Part shown: positions 1-7,415 of the stretch, piece by piece
Layout: the number at the start of each line of letters is the position of its first letter
Position numbering within the stretch: position 1 is the first letter of the stretch
Origin: Acidobacteriota bacterium
Lineage (GTDB): Bacteria; Acidobacteriota; Terriglobia; 20CM-2-55-15
DNA length: 64,000 nt
Direction of reading: 5' to 3'
Assembly: GCA_022821145.1 (NCBI GenBank)
Contig: JAJEEE010000067.1
Location: forward strand, 1 to 64,000
Notes under the pieces: model-generated
The model's input: only the letters and a program-made list of their open reading frames with translations
Told to the model about the DNA's origin: nothing
Databases searched by the model: none
Position numbers and translations under genes: made by a program

Positions 1-690
1 GGTGGCGGCGGAGGCCGGGGCGCCGCGGCCGCTCCCGAGGAGCTTGCCGAGCAACTGGCCGACGGCGTCTATCTCATCACGCAGGGATACGAAGCGCTCG
101 CGGTGGATTTCGAAGATTACGTCGCGATCTTCGAGGGCGGACAGTCGGCGGCCCGCGGACAGGCCGTGCTGGATGAAGTGATGCGCGTGATTCCGGACAA
201 GGAGATTCGCTACATCATCAATTCCCATCCACATTCCGACCACGCCGGCGGGCTCGTGCCGTTCCTCCGCGCCGGCATCACCCTGCTGACGCATGAGAGC
301 AACGTCGAGTTCCTCGACATGATCTTCAGCACGCCGCGCACGCTCCTGGGCGAGGAGACGCTCACCCCGACCGTGGAGGGTGTCGGCGACGTGATGATCC
401 TCGGCGAGGGTACGCCCAACCAGCTCGAGCTGCATCACATTCCGAACACGCACAGCGACGGCACGCTGGTGGCGTACATGCCCGAGCACGGCATCCTGAT
501 GCAGGCCGACTTTACGCTGACCACCGCGGAGAATCCGTTCGTCGTGCAGTTGGCCGAGCACGTTGCGGAGCTCGGGCTGGAGTTCGACCAGTATCTGGGG
601 GTCCACGCCTCGGCAGTTCCCCAGAACCAGGCGGACCTCGTGGCGGCGGCGGAGACGTCGGCCGCGGCGATCGCCGCCCGCGACCAGTAA
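1..690 (+). CDS. MBL-fold metallo-hydrolase, 5' end outside window
   Basis: The frame is open from base 1 to a TAA at 688-690, so the true start lies upstream; the first internal start (GTG 103) would cut into the first strands of the fold. The visible sequence carries the metallo-beta-lactamase motif H-P-H-S-D-H at about 228-245 and later N-T-H-S-D-G, which supply the usual two-metal histidine/aspartate ligands. Alanine-rich residues just before E-E-L-A-E-Q-L-A-D-G-V-Y-L-I look like the end of a signal peptide or linker, so the protein is probably exported. The substrate cannot be told from sequence. A PQQ-like propeller gene follows in the same direction. Confidence 0.85.
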   Translation, partial: GGGGGRGAAAAPEELAEQLADGVYLITQGYEALAVDFEDYVAIFEGGQSAARGQAVLDEVMRVIPDKEIRYIINSHPHSDHAGGLVPFLRAGITLLTHESNVEFLDMIFSTPRTLLGEETLTPTVEGVGDVMILGEGTPNQLELHHIPNTHSDGTLVAYMPEHGILMQADFTLTTAENPFVVQLAEHVAELGLEFDQYLGVHASAVPQNQADLVAAAETSAAAIAARDQ

Positions 691-704
691 CCCACGCGCG
701 GCGC

Positions 705-728
705 GGGGCCGGCTCGAGGGCCGGTCCC
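705..728 (+). terminator. possible terminator hairpin
   Basis: An 8-bp stem (GGGGCCGG at 705-712 with CCGGTCCC at 721-728, one G-U pair) encloses an 8-nt loop in the 50-bp gap after the MBL gene. There is no T-tract, so intrinsic termination is uncertain. Confidence 0.3.
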
Positions 729-740
729 GCGTCAGTCACC

Positions 741-1961
741 ATGGCCCGGCTGATCGTCTCTCTGTGCTTCGCGCTGGCCGCGTCGTCGGCCGTCGCCCAG
801 GACTGGCCCGAGTTCCGGGGGCCGACCGGACAGGGCCATTCCACCCTGCGCGATCTACCGCTGGAATGGGGCGAGGATCGCAACGTCGCCTGGAAAGTGC
901 CTGTCTCCGGGCGTGGATGGTCGTCCCCGGCCATTGCCGATGGAAAGGTCTGGCTGACGACGGCCGTCACCGACGGCCGCGGCGCATCGTTGCGCGCCCT
1001 GGCGTTCGATGCCGCGACCGGAGAGCCGCTCCTCGACGTCGAAGTCTTTCGCCAGGGCGAGTCACGCCTTCTCAACGCGAAGAACAGCCACGCCTCGCCC
1101 ACGCCGATCGTGGACGGGCCGCGCGTCTACGTCCACTTCGGCGCCGCCGGCACGGCCGCGTTGTCCACGTCCGATGGCGAGATACTCTGGACGACGCGTT
1201 TCCCGTACGTCTCCCAGCACGGCAACGGCGGCTCGCCGGCGCTGCACGGCGATCTCCTGATCATCAACTGCGATGGGTACGACCAGGCGTTCGTGGTCGC
1301 GCTCGACACCTCGACCGGACGCGTCCGCTGGAAGCAGGATCGCCGCGGTCGATTCAGCCAGGCCTACTCGACGCCACTGGTGATCGGCGTCGACGGACGC
1401 GACCAGGTGATCAGCATCGGCGCGTTCCGCGCCACGGCCTACGATGCCGAGACGGGCGAGGAGATCTGGTACGTCCGGTACGAAGACGGGTTCTCGAACG
1501 TGCCGCGCCCGGTGTACGGCAACGGCCTGGTATATATCGATACGGGGTTCAACGACCCGACGTTGATGGCGGTGCGCGTGGACGGCTCGGGCGACGTGAC
1601 CGACTCGCACGTCGAGTGGATCGGGACGCGGTCGATCCCGTTCACGCCGTCGCCCGTCCTGGTGGGGTCGGAACTCTACATGGTCAGCGATCTCGGCGTC
1701 ATCACCTGCGTCGACGCGGCGACGGGCGAGGTCCACTGGCGGGAGCGCGTTCTGGGAAACTATTCCGCGTCCCCGCTCTACGCCGACGGGCGGATATACT
1801 TTTCCAGCGAAGAAGGCGTGACGACCGCGATCGCTCCGGGCACGGAGTTCGAGGTGCTGGCGAGCAACACGATCGACGGGCGGATGCTGGCGTCGATCGC
1901 CGTCTATGACGGCGCGTTCTTCATTCGCAGTCACACGCACCTGTACCGGATCGACGCGTGA
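741..1961 (+). CDS. secreted PQQ-like beta-propeller protein
   Basis: This 406-residue protein has an N-terminal signal peptide ending near S-S-A-V-A-Q-D and then the sequence W-P-E-F-R-G-P-T-G-Q-G, typical of the PQQ-like propeller proteins of Planctomycetes, Verrucomicrobia and Acidobacteriota. Repeated blades are visible as A-x-D-x-x-T-G-[ER]-x-x-W, for example D-A-E-T-G-E-E-I-W and D-A-A-T-G-E-V-H-W. Many members of this group bind no PQQ and are not proven enzymes, so no reaction is assigned. It probably acts in the periplasm. It lies between an MBL hydrolase and a thioredoxin-like selenoprotein candidate, all on the plus strand. Confidence 0.85.
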   Translation: MARLIVSLCFALAASSAVAQDWPEFRGPTGQGHSTLRDLPLEWGEDRNVAWKVPVSGRGWSSPAIADGKVWLTTAVTDGRGASLRALAFDAATGEPLLDVEVFRQGESRLLNAKNSHASPTPIVDGPRVYVHFGAAGTAALSTSDGEILWTTRFPYVSQHGNGGSPALHGDLLIINCDGYDQAFVVALDTSTGRVRWKQDRRGRFSQAYSTPLVIGVDGRDQVISIGAFRATAYDAETGEEIWYVRYEDGFSNVPRPVYGNGLVYIDTGFNDPTLMAVRVDGSGDVTDSHVEWIGTRSIPFTPSPVLVGSELYMVSDLGVITCVDAATGEVHWRERVLGNYSASPLYADGRIYFSSEEGVTTAIAPGTEFEVLASNTIDGRMLASIAVYDGAFFIRSHTHLYRIDA

Positions 1962-1991
1962 CGCCGATTCCGCGCCAAAGATGAGGTACGA

Positions 1992-2387
1992 GTGAACTAC
2001 GAAGCCACATTGTTCGTTGCGATACTGATCGGAGTCTGGTTTTTCCTTCTGCGAACGCGAGCGACCCGGCTCGAGGGAAAGGACCAGTTCACGACGCTGC
2101 TCGGCGGCGGCCAGCCCGTCGTCGTCGATTTCTTCTCGAACACCTGAGCGCCGTGCCTGGTGGCGAAACCCATCGTGAATGGGATCGAAAGGGACCTGCG
2201 GGGACGCGCGAGGGTGGTTCGGCTGAACATGCTCAGCACCGTGGGCCGGGACGTCGCCGGCGCGTACGGAGTGGACACCGTGCCGGCAACGGTTGTCTTT
2301 GACGGCGCGGGCGCCGAGGTCTATCGTCACGAGGGGATTCCCAATCGGAAACGGATCGTGGAAGCCTGCCGAGGAGGAGCATCGTGA
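1992..2387 (+). CDS. membrane-anchored thioredoxin-like selenoprotein (Sec at in-frame TGA 2145-2147)
   Basis: A GTG start at 1992, preceded by an AGG at 1984-1986, opens a frame interrupted only by TGA at 2145-2147 and closed by TGA at 2385-2387. Read through, it gives 131 residues: a hydrophobic anchor (about residues 6-20), then V-V-V-D-F-F-S-N-T-U-A-P-C-L, and a cis-proline motif D-T-V-P-A-T. Aligned with thioredoxin D-F-W-A-E-W-C-G-P-C, the TGA falls exactly on the first catalytic cysteine, giving U52-A-P-C55. A hairpin at SECIS distance follows. The likely role is thiol-disulfide (selenol) reduction at the membrane or periplasm. Alternatives are a TGC-to-TGA nonsense mutation or an assembly error, but both halves stay in frame and well conserved. 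The stop overlaps the next gene's GTG. Confidence 0.8.
2169..2183 (+). promoter_or_regulatory. candidate bacterial SECIS hairpin
   Basis: CCCAU (2169-2173) pairs perfectly with AUGGG (2179-2183) around the loop CGUGA (2174-2178). The loop starts 26 nt after the UGA and has G at its second position. Bacterial SECIS elements are known to need a small apical loop with an early G at roughly 16-37 nt from the UGA, and this hairpin fits. An outer GGU/ACC pairing (2159-2161 with 2194-2196) could extend the structure. SelB binding is inferred, not shown. Confidence 0.65.
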
Positions 2388-3487
2388 AGAAGCATCTTGG
2401 GATCGTCGCGGCCGCGGCGATGCTTGCGACCGGTGTGACGGCGCCTGACGCGTGGACGCAAACCCTGCGGGTCGAAGTCGACATGAACGCGCCGGCGCCG
2501 CGCCTGCCGAACGGCCGGCCCGACTTCAGCGGAGTCTGGGCCCGTCCGGGCGCGCAGGACCTGACCCGGTCGGTCACCAACGACAACGGGACGAGCATCG
2601 TCGGCGAGCCGAATCCGCTGCCGTTCACGCCCTGGGGCCAGGCGCAGTGGGACAACTACGACGCCAACCAGTTCGGCGACTACGCCGGGAGCTGCATGCC
2701 GTTCGGTTGGATGCGGTCGTTCACGCCCCACCCGATGCAGATTCTCCAGAACGACGAGTACATCGCGTTCCTCTTCGAGCAGAGCACGATGTTCCAGGTG
2801 GTGAACACCGAGGGCCTGCCCCACCGCGACGGCTGGCCGCCCACCTGGTTCGGCGACTCGCGCGGGCGGTGGGACGGCGACACGCTCGTCATCGAGGCCG
2901 TCAACTTCAACGGGTGGACCAAGCTGGGCACGATCGGCCATCCCGTCAGCGACGAAGGCCGGCTGACGATGACGTTCGAACGCCCGGACATGGGGCGCAT
3001 CCTGTTCACGTGGACCCTCGACGACCCCAAGACCTACACGCGCCCCATCGGCGGCGAGCGGGTCTTCGTCCTGACTCCCGACGTCGAGATCATGGAGTAC
3101 GCCTGCATGGAGGGCAATTTGGGCTCGCTGATCTCCGGCGCGATCACCCCGTGGTTGGGGCCGACGGACGTGGACGAGAACCGAGTGTATCCGGTGGAGC
3201 GGCAGTGGGACGCCTACGACGAAGCCGGCCGCGTGGAAGTCACCGGCGTGGTTCGCGAAGTGGACTACGCGGGGGCCCCCTACGGCGTTGCCCGGATCGA
3301 CACCGGCGGGCGAATCCTCACCGTCATCCTGGCGCCCGTCGGGAGACTGAATTTTCGCCGCGTGACCGAGGAAGCCCTCCGGCCCGGGCTCACCATCGAC
3401 GTTCAAGGGCTTCCGAGCCGGCAGGTCGATGACGAGATCCGCGCGGAGATCGTGACGCTGGACGGCGAAGCCATCGACATGCGTTGA
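2384..3487 (+). CDS. secreted DFSGVW-family protein with degenerate DUF6152-like C-terminus
   Basis: The GTG start overlaps the thioredoxin stop (GTGA) and has the ribosome-binding sequence GAGGAGGAG. A signal peptide is followed by L-P-N-G-R-P-D-F-S-G-V-W, then G-R-W-D-G-D-T-L-V-I-E, D-D-P-K-T-Y-T and E-Y-A-C-M-E-G-N, the signature of a secreted family found seven times in this window. At 367 residues it is about 90 longer than most copies. The extra C-terminus (from about residue 270, V-E-V-T-G-V-V-R-E-V-D-Y) resembles the DUF6152-like fold of the small partner proteins but lacks their N-P-H histidine. The function of the family is unknown to me. Translational coupling to the selenoprotein suggests a shared role outside the cytoplasm. 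Confidence 0.75.
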   Translation: MKKHLGIVAAAAMLATGVTAPDAWTQTLRVEVDMNAPAPRLPNGRPDFSGVWARPGAQDLTRSVTNDNGTSIVGEPNPLPFTPWGQAQWDNYDANQFGDYAGSCMPFGWMRSFTPHPMQILQNDEYIAFLFEQSTMFQVVNTEGLPHRDGWPPTWFGDSRGRWDGDTLVIEAVNFNGWTKLGTIGHPVSDEGRLTMTFERPDMGRILFTWTLDDPKTYTRPIGGERVFVLTPDVEIMEYACMEGNLGSLISGAITPWLGPTDVDENRVYPVERQWDAYDEAGRVEVTGVVREVDYAGAPYGVARIDTGGRILTVILAPVGRLNFRRVTEEALRPGLTIDVQGLPSRQVDDEIRAEIVTLDGEAIDMR

Positions 3488-3499
3488 GCGGCGCCGCGG

Positions 3500-3958
3500 C
3501 TACCGCCCGGATGTCCGGGTCTTGCCGGCCCGCGTCAACGCGCGCTTCGACTCCCGCGTCATGTTCTTGATGAACTCGACGCGGCGAAAACGCAGAGCCG
3601 ACCAGTCGTCATCGATCGCCACGATGCGCACGGCTTCGAAACCGGCGGCTCCCAGTTCGACCCACCCGGTGTCCCGGTTGAACTCGCATGTGTAGTTTCT
3701 GGACGTGCCTTTCGGAAACGCGAACCAGACCACGGCGTCGCCTTCCGTCTTGCGCGCGGCCAGCTTCGACGCCGCGTCCAGCTCGCGCCGCGTGATCACG
3801 AACGCGAGCATGAAGTCGATGTTCCGGACTCGCTTGGCGTCCCTGACGATCGTCACGCCGCTCAGAGCCGCAAGCTCCGTTTCGAAGCTCGCCGGAGCGT
3901 TCAGCACGAGGATCCGCGGCCTCTCGCCGAGGTTCAGTTTCTTGAACAGTGCCGACAT
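3500..3958 (-). CDS. DUF3052-like conserved cytoplasmic protein
   Basis: This 152-residue protein has no signal peptide. It begins F-K-K-L-N-L-G-E-R-P-R-I-L-V-L-N-A-P and contains V-V-W-F-A-F-P-K-G-T-S and D-D-D-W-S-A-L-R-F-R-R-V-E, the pattern of a small conserved family resembling DUF3052, with a Rossmann-like alternation of strands and helices. A basic tail (K-R-A-L-T-R-A-G-K-T-R) follows. No catalytic residues are evident and the function is unknown. It is transcribed convergently with the preceding secreted protein and divergently from the DUF6152-like gene at 4064. Confidence 0.7.
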   Translation of the reverse strand: MSALFKKLNLGERPRILVLNAPASFETELAALSGVTIVRDAKRVRNIDFMLAFVITRRELDAASKLAARKTEGDAVVWFAFPKGTSRNYTCEFNRDTGWVELGAAGFEAVRIVAIDDDWSALRFRRVEFIKNMTRESKRALTRAGKTRTSGR

Positions 3959-4063
3959 GCCGGTTTCTCCCAGGTCGATTGTCCTATTTTTGCTTCAAGT
4001 CCGCGCGCGGAATCACTAAACTGCCAAGGTGTTCGCTCACTGAAACCATTCGGGAGGATCGTA

Positions 4064-4474
4064 ATGTCACGCAATTTGCTTGCAGCGCTCGGCGTCGCCG
4101 GCTTGCTCGCGGCCGCCGCGCCGGCTGTCGCGCACCATTCCGAGGCGGCGGAATTCGATGAAGCGATGCCCGTCCGGGTTACCGGCGAGGTCGTCAAGGT
4201 CGAATGGCAGAACCCGCATGTCTGGTACTACGTCGACGGCACCGACGAGGTCACCGGCCGGACGGCCGTGTGGGGCTTCTCGGCCGGGGCGCCGAACAGC
4301 ATGCGCCGGCGGGGCATCACGCGCGAAGTGCTTCCGATCGGCGCGACGGTGATCGTCGAAGGCCATCTGGCGCGTGACGGATCGCCCAACGCGTCGGGCG
4401 GCCAGGTCACTTTCGAGGACGGCAGCCGCGTATTCACCGCTTCGGCGCAGGCCGTCGGTCAACGTCCCCAGTAA
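4064..4474 (+). CDS. DUF6152-like secreted protein, mature N-terminus His-His
   Basis: This is a 136-residue exported protein with a GGGAGG ribosome-binding site about 8 bases before the ATG. The signal peptide should be cut at A-V-A before H-H-S-E, so the mature protein would start with two histidines. A third histidine sits at mature position 29 in W-Q-N-P-H. The C-terminal half has the family pattern R-R-G-I-T-R-E-V-L-P-I-G and D-G-S-R-V-F, in a small beta-rich domain. The family has no assigned function. The N-terminal His plus a fixed internal His suggests metal (copper) binding, which is inference. It is followed after 18 bp by a DFSGVW-family lipoprotein gene, so the two are probably co-transcribed. 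Confidence 0.8.
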   Translation: MSRNLLAALGVAGLLAAAAPAVAHHSEAAEFDEAMPVRVTGEVVKVEWQNPHVWYYVDGTDEVTGRTAVWGFSAGAPNSMRRRGITREVLPIGATVIVEGHLARDGSPNASGGQVTFEDGSRVFTASAQAVGQRPQ

Positions 4475-4492
4475 CCTGACGGGAGATTGGAC

Positions 4493-5314
4493 ATGAAGAA
4501 CACGGTTCACTCGAGCCGCATCGTGCTGAAACGGGCGGCATCGGCCGCCGTGCTGCTCGGTTTGACGGTTTCGTGCGCGCCGGCCGAGGAGCCGGCCGCC
4601 GTCGAGGACGCCGGCGCGGGCGAGATGGCCGTGCCCCGGCTCGCGGACGGACGGCCCGACTTCAGCGGCGTCTGGGATCACCCCCGCGTGGGCAACATCA
4701 CCCAGGACGGCGATTCGTGCGCCGGCGGCACGGAAGGATGCGTCCAGGTCGGTTCCGGTCCGCTCCCGTTCACCGCCGAAGGGCAGGCGATGCGGGACAT
4801 CAACGACGAGGACTACTTCGACTACGGCGCATATTGCCTCCCCTGGGGTTTCATGCGCGCCTACGGAACGCCGTATCCGCACGCGTACGTGCACAGCACG
4901 GACCGGTTGGCGATTCTCTGGGAACAGGACAACGCGTGGCACATGGTCCCCACCTATGACGGCGTCGAGTTACCCGCCGACATGGAACCGACTTGGCGCG
5001 GCACGTCCATCGGCCGGTGGGAAGGCGACACGCTCGTGATCACGTCGACGGGGTTCAACGGCCGGACGTGGCTGGACACCGCCCGCAACCCCTTGAGCGA
5101 AGAGTTGACGCTCACGGTCCGGATGACGCGGCCCGAGTACGACACCATCAACTGGGAAGTCACGATGGAGGACCCTCTGTACTACACCGAACCCATCGTC
5201 AACACGCGAACGTTCAAGCTGATGCCGCCCGGCGCGGAGCTCTACGAGTATTCCTGCACCGAGAACAACCGCTGCGAAGGCGGCAATTGCGAGCCCGCCG
5301 ACGTTCAGCTGTAG
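4493..5314 (+). CDS. DFSGVW-family lipoprotein
   Basis: The ATG at 4493 is preferred over an upstream TTG (4487) because GGGAG at 4481-4485 is correctly spaced only for the ATG. The 273-residue product has a lipoprotein signal ending in L-T-V-S-C, then D-G-R-P-D-F-S-G-V-W, G-R-W-E-G-D-T-L-V-I, D-P-L-Y-Y-T-E-P and E-Y-S-C-T-E-N-N-R. It is anchored to the inner or outer membrane facing the periplasm. Its function is unknown. It pairs with the DUF6152-like gene just upstream, the arrangement repeated several times in this window. Confidence 0.8.
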   Translation: MKNTVHSSRIVLKRAASAAVLLGLTVSCAPAEEPAAVEDAGAGEMAVPRLADGRPDFSGVWDHPRVGNITQDGDSCAGGTEGCVQVGSGPLPFTAEGQAMRDINDEDYFDYGAYCLPWGFMRAYGTPYPHAYVHSTDRLAILWEQDNAWHMVPTYDGVELPADMEPTWRGTSIGRWEGDTLVITSTGFNGRTWLDTARNPLSEELTLTVRMTRPEYDTINWEVTMEDPLYYTEPIVNTRTFKLMPPGAELYEYSCTENNRCEGGNCEPADVQL

Positions 5315-5330
5315 GTAGCCGTTCGGTTCA

Positions 5331-5367
5331 GAGGGCCCGGTCTTTCCGAGGGAAACGCCGGGCCCTC
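5331..5367 (+). terminator. strong 37-nt hairpin between genes
   Basis: GAGGGCCCGG (5331-5340) pairs with CCGGGCCCTC (5358-5367). Inside it TTTCC (5343-5347) pairs with GGAAA (5351-5355) around a GAG loop. The result is a nearly perfect 37-nt hairpin in the gap between two co-directional genes. No U-tract follows, so it may be a processing, stabilising or attenuation element rather than an intrinsic terminator. Confidence 0.5.
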
Positions 5368-5392
5368 CGTGACGAAGGGAGGGAGAAATCCG

Positions 5393-6052
5393 ATGACTAG
5401 ATATGTCCTGATCTCGGCCTTCGGCATGGCGATGTGCAGCGTGGCGCCCGCGGCCGCGCAAGACATGAGCTTCTTCATTACCAGCGAGGGCAGCGGAGAC
5501 GGCGGGAACCTCGGCGGCATGACCGGGGCCGACCGTCACTGCCAGGCGTTGGCCGAGGAGGCCGGGGAGGGCGACAAGATCTGGCGGGCGTATCTGAGCC
5601 TGTCGCATCCGGCGTTGACGATCAACGCGCGCGACCGTATCGGGTCCGGACCGTGGTACAACGCGGACGGCGTCATGATCGCGCGTGACGTGGACGATCT
5701 GCACTCCGACAACGCCAACATCACGAACGAGACCGCGCTGACCGAGCGCGGCGATCCCGTCAACGCCGAGGGCCAGCCCAACCGGCACGACGTCCTGACC
5801 GGCTCCCAGCCCGACGGCACGGCGTGGCCGTACGCGCTGATGGACCTGCTGAACTTCGACGGCCACGCCCTGACCTGCAGCAATTGGACCAGCAACGCCG
5901 AAGACGGCCGGGCCATGGTGGGACATCACGACCGCGGGGGTTCGGTGGGTTATTCTCCGTGGAACGCCGCGCACCCGTCGAACGGCTGCAGCCAGGAGAA
6001 CCTCGTCTCGACCGGCGGCGCGGGCCTGTTCTACTGCTTTGCGACGGACTAA
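5393..6052 (+). CDS. secreted lectin/endostatin-like (DUF1554-like) protein
   Basis: The ATG at 5393 follows GGGAGGGAG (5378-5386); the GTG at 5369 has no such site. The 219-residue protein has a signal peptide ending A-A-A-Q-D. It then shows F-F-I-T-S-E-G, G-N-L-G-G-M-T-G-A-D-R-H-C-Q-A-L-A, W-R-A-Y-L-S, R-D-R-I-G-S-G-P-W-Y, T-C-S-N-W-T-S and a final G-L-F-Y-C-F-A. The paired cysteines and G-N-L-G-G-x-x-G-A-D-x-x-C motif match the C-type-lectin-like/endostatin-like domain described for DUF1554 proteins. No ligand can be predicted. A close paralogue lies at 37535-38218. Confidence 0.65.
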   Translation: MTRYVLISAFGMAMCSVAPAAAQDMSFFITSEGSGDGGNLGGMTGADRHCQALAEEAGEGDKIWRAYLSLSHPALTINARDRIGSGPWYNADGVMIARDVDDLHSDNANITNETALTERGDPVNAEGQPNRHDVLTGSQPDGTAWPYALMDLLNFDGHALTCSNWTSNAEDGRAMVGHHDRGGSVGYSPWNAAHPSNGCSQENLVSTGGAGLFYCFATD

Positions 6053-6080
6053 CCAACCGCGCGCCCACCCGGGAGGAACC

Positions 6081-7415
6081 ATGCGGTCCCTGACGTTCTC
6101 GACCGGCCTGCTTCTGGCCGTCTCCGCGTGTGCTCCGGACGCGCCGCCGGACCCGTCCACGGCCGTCGTCTTCGAAGGCGCGCGCCTGATCGTCGGCGAC
6201 GGCGCCACCGTCATCGAGGACTCGGTCTTCGTCTTGGACGACGGCGTGTTCCAGGCGGTGGGTCCCAGTGACGCCGTGCCGGTTCCGGACGGCGCCGAAC
6301 GGGTCGACCTTGCGGGCAAGACCGTCATTCCGGCCCTGGTCGACGGGCATTCCCATATCGGGTACGCCGACGTGGCGGCGTCCATGATGTCGGCCGACAA
6401 CCTGACCCGGGAGAACTACGTCGACCACTTGCGGCGGTACGCCTATTACGGTGTCGCCGCCACCCGGAACCTGGGCACCGACCCGGGAGACCTGCCGTTC
6501 GAGCTGCGCTCCGAGCCGGTCCCGGGGGCCGCGTTGTTCCTGACCGCCGGACGGGGCATCGCCAAGCCCAACGCGGGACCGAACGCGGCATACTACCGGC
6601 CGTCCGCCTACGGCGTGACGACGGAAGAGGAAGCGCGGGCCGTGATTCGCGAGCTGGCCGAACGCGAGGTCGACGTCGTCAAGTTATGGGTCGACGACCG
6701 GAACGGGACGGTCGACAAGCTCACCCCCGACCTCTATCGCCCGGCGATCGACGAAGCCCATGCGCTCGGCCTCGAGGTGGTGGCGCATGTCTATTACCTG
6801 GCCGACGCGAAGGAACTGGTACGGGCGGGCGTCGACGGCTTCGCTCACGGCGTGCGGGACCAGGACATCGACGACGAACTGATCGGCCTGCTTCGCGAGC
6901 GTCCCGACGTCTACTTCATTCCCAACCTGCCGAGCCGGGGCGTTGCGCCGGAGGCCGATCTCGCGTGGATCGCCGAGACCGTCCCCGAGGCCGAGGTGGA
7001 ACGGATGCGGGCGGCCGCCGCGGAGCGCACGCCGGAAGCCATCGCCCGCGCCGACGAATTCTTTGCGGTCCAGGCCCGGAACCTGGTGCGCCTGCACGAC
7101 GAGGGCGTACCCATCGCGTTCGGCTCCGATGCCGGGACGTCGATCGGGTGGACCGTGCATGAAGAGCTTGCGGACATGGTCGCCGCCGGGATGACGCCCC
7201 ATGACGTGATCCGCGCCGCCACTTCGACGACGGCCGAGGTGCTGGGTCTCGAACAACTGGGGGTGGCGGCGGCCGGGAAGAGCGCGGATTTCGTGGTTCT
7301 GGACGCCAATCCGCTGGACGACATCGGCAACACGCGGCGAATTTCGAGTGTCTTTCTGCGTGGGGCGGAGGTCGACCGTGAAGCGCTCCGGGCGTCGTGG
7401 GAGGGTTCACCGTGA
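6081..7415 (+). CDS. amidohydrolase-family lipoprotein
   Basis: The ATG at 6081 has GGGAGG just upstream (6071-6076). The 444-residue protein has a lipobox (A-V-S-A-C) and then the amidohydrolase superfamily layout: V-I-P-A-L-V-D-G-H-S-H-I (metal ligands H-x-H), D-V-V-K-L-W, V-V-A-H-V-Y, G-F-A-H-G, F-G-S-D-A-G-T and the C-terminal K-S-A-D-F-V-V-L-D-A-N-P-L return strand. It is a periplasmic, metal-dependent hydrolase of the imidazolonepropionase/prolidase-like branch with an unknown substrate. Its stop overlaps the GTG start of the PQQ dehydrogenase gene, so translation is coupled. Confidence 0.88.
   Translation: MRSLTFSTGLLLAVSACAPDAPPDPSTAVVFEGARLIVGDGATVIEDSVFVLDDGVFQAVGPSDAVPVPDGAERVDLAGKTVIPALVDGHSHIGYADVAASMMSADNLTRENYVDHLRRYAYYGVAATRNLGTDPGDLPFELRSEPVPGAALFLTAGRGIAKPNAGPNAAYYRPSAYGVTTEEEARAVIRELAEREVDVVKLWVDDRNGTVDKLTPDLYRPAIDEAHALGLEVVAHVYYLADAKELVRAGVDGFAHGVRDQDIDDELIGLLRERPDVYFIPNLPSRGVAPEADLAWIAETVPEAEVERMRAAAAERTPEAIARADEFFAVQARNLVRLHDEGVPIAFGSDAGTSIGWTVHEELADMVAAGMTPHDVIRAATSTTAEVLGLEQLGVAAAGKSADFVVLDANPLDDIGNTRRISSVFLRGAEVDREALRASWEGSP

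Noticed and set aside
2160-2387. Separate 75-residue gene starting at GTG 2160
   Set aside because: It begins in the middle of a thioredoxin fold just after the active-site cysteine. The whole fold is recovered by reading through the TGA, so it is not a gene of its own.
4970-6400. 476-codon minus-strand frame across three plus-strand genes
   Set aside because: No ribosome-binding site and low-complexity composition; the plus-strand genes have clear motifs and start sites.
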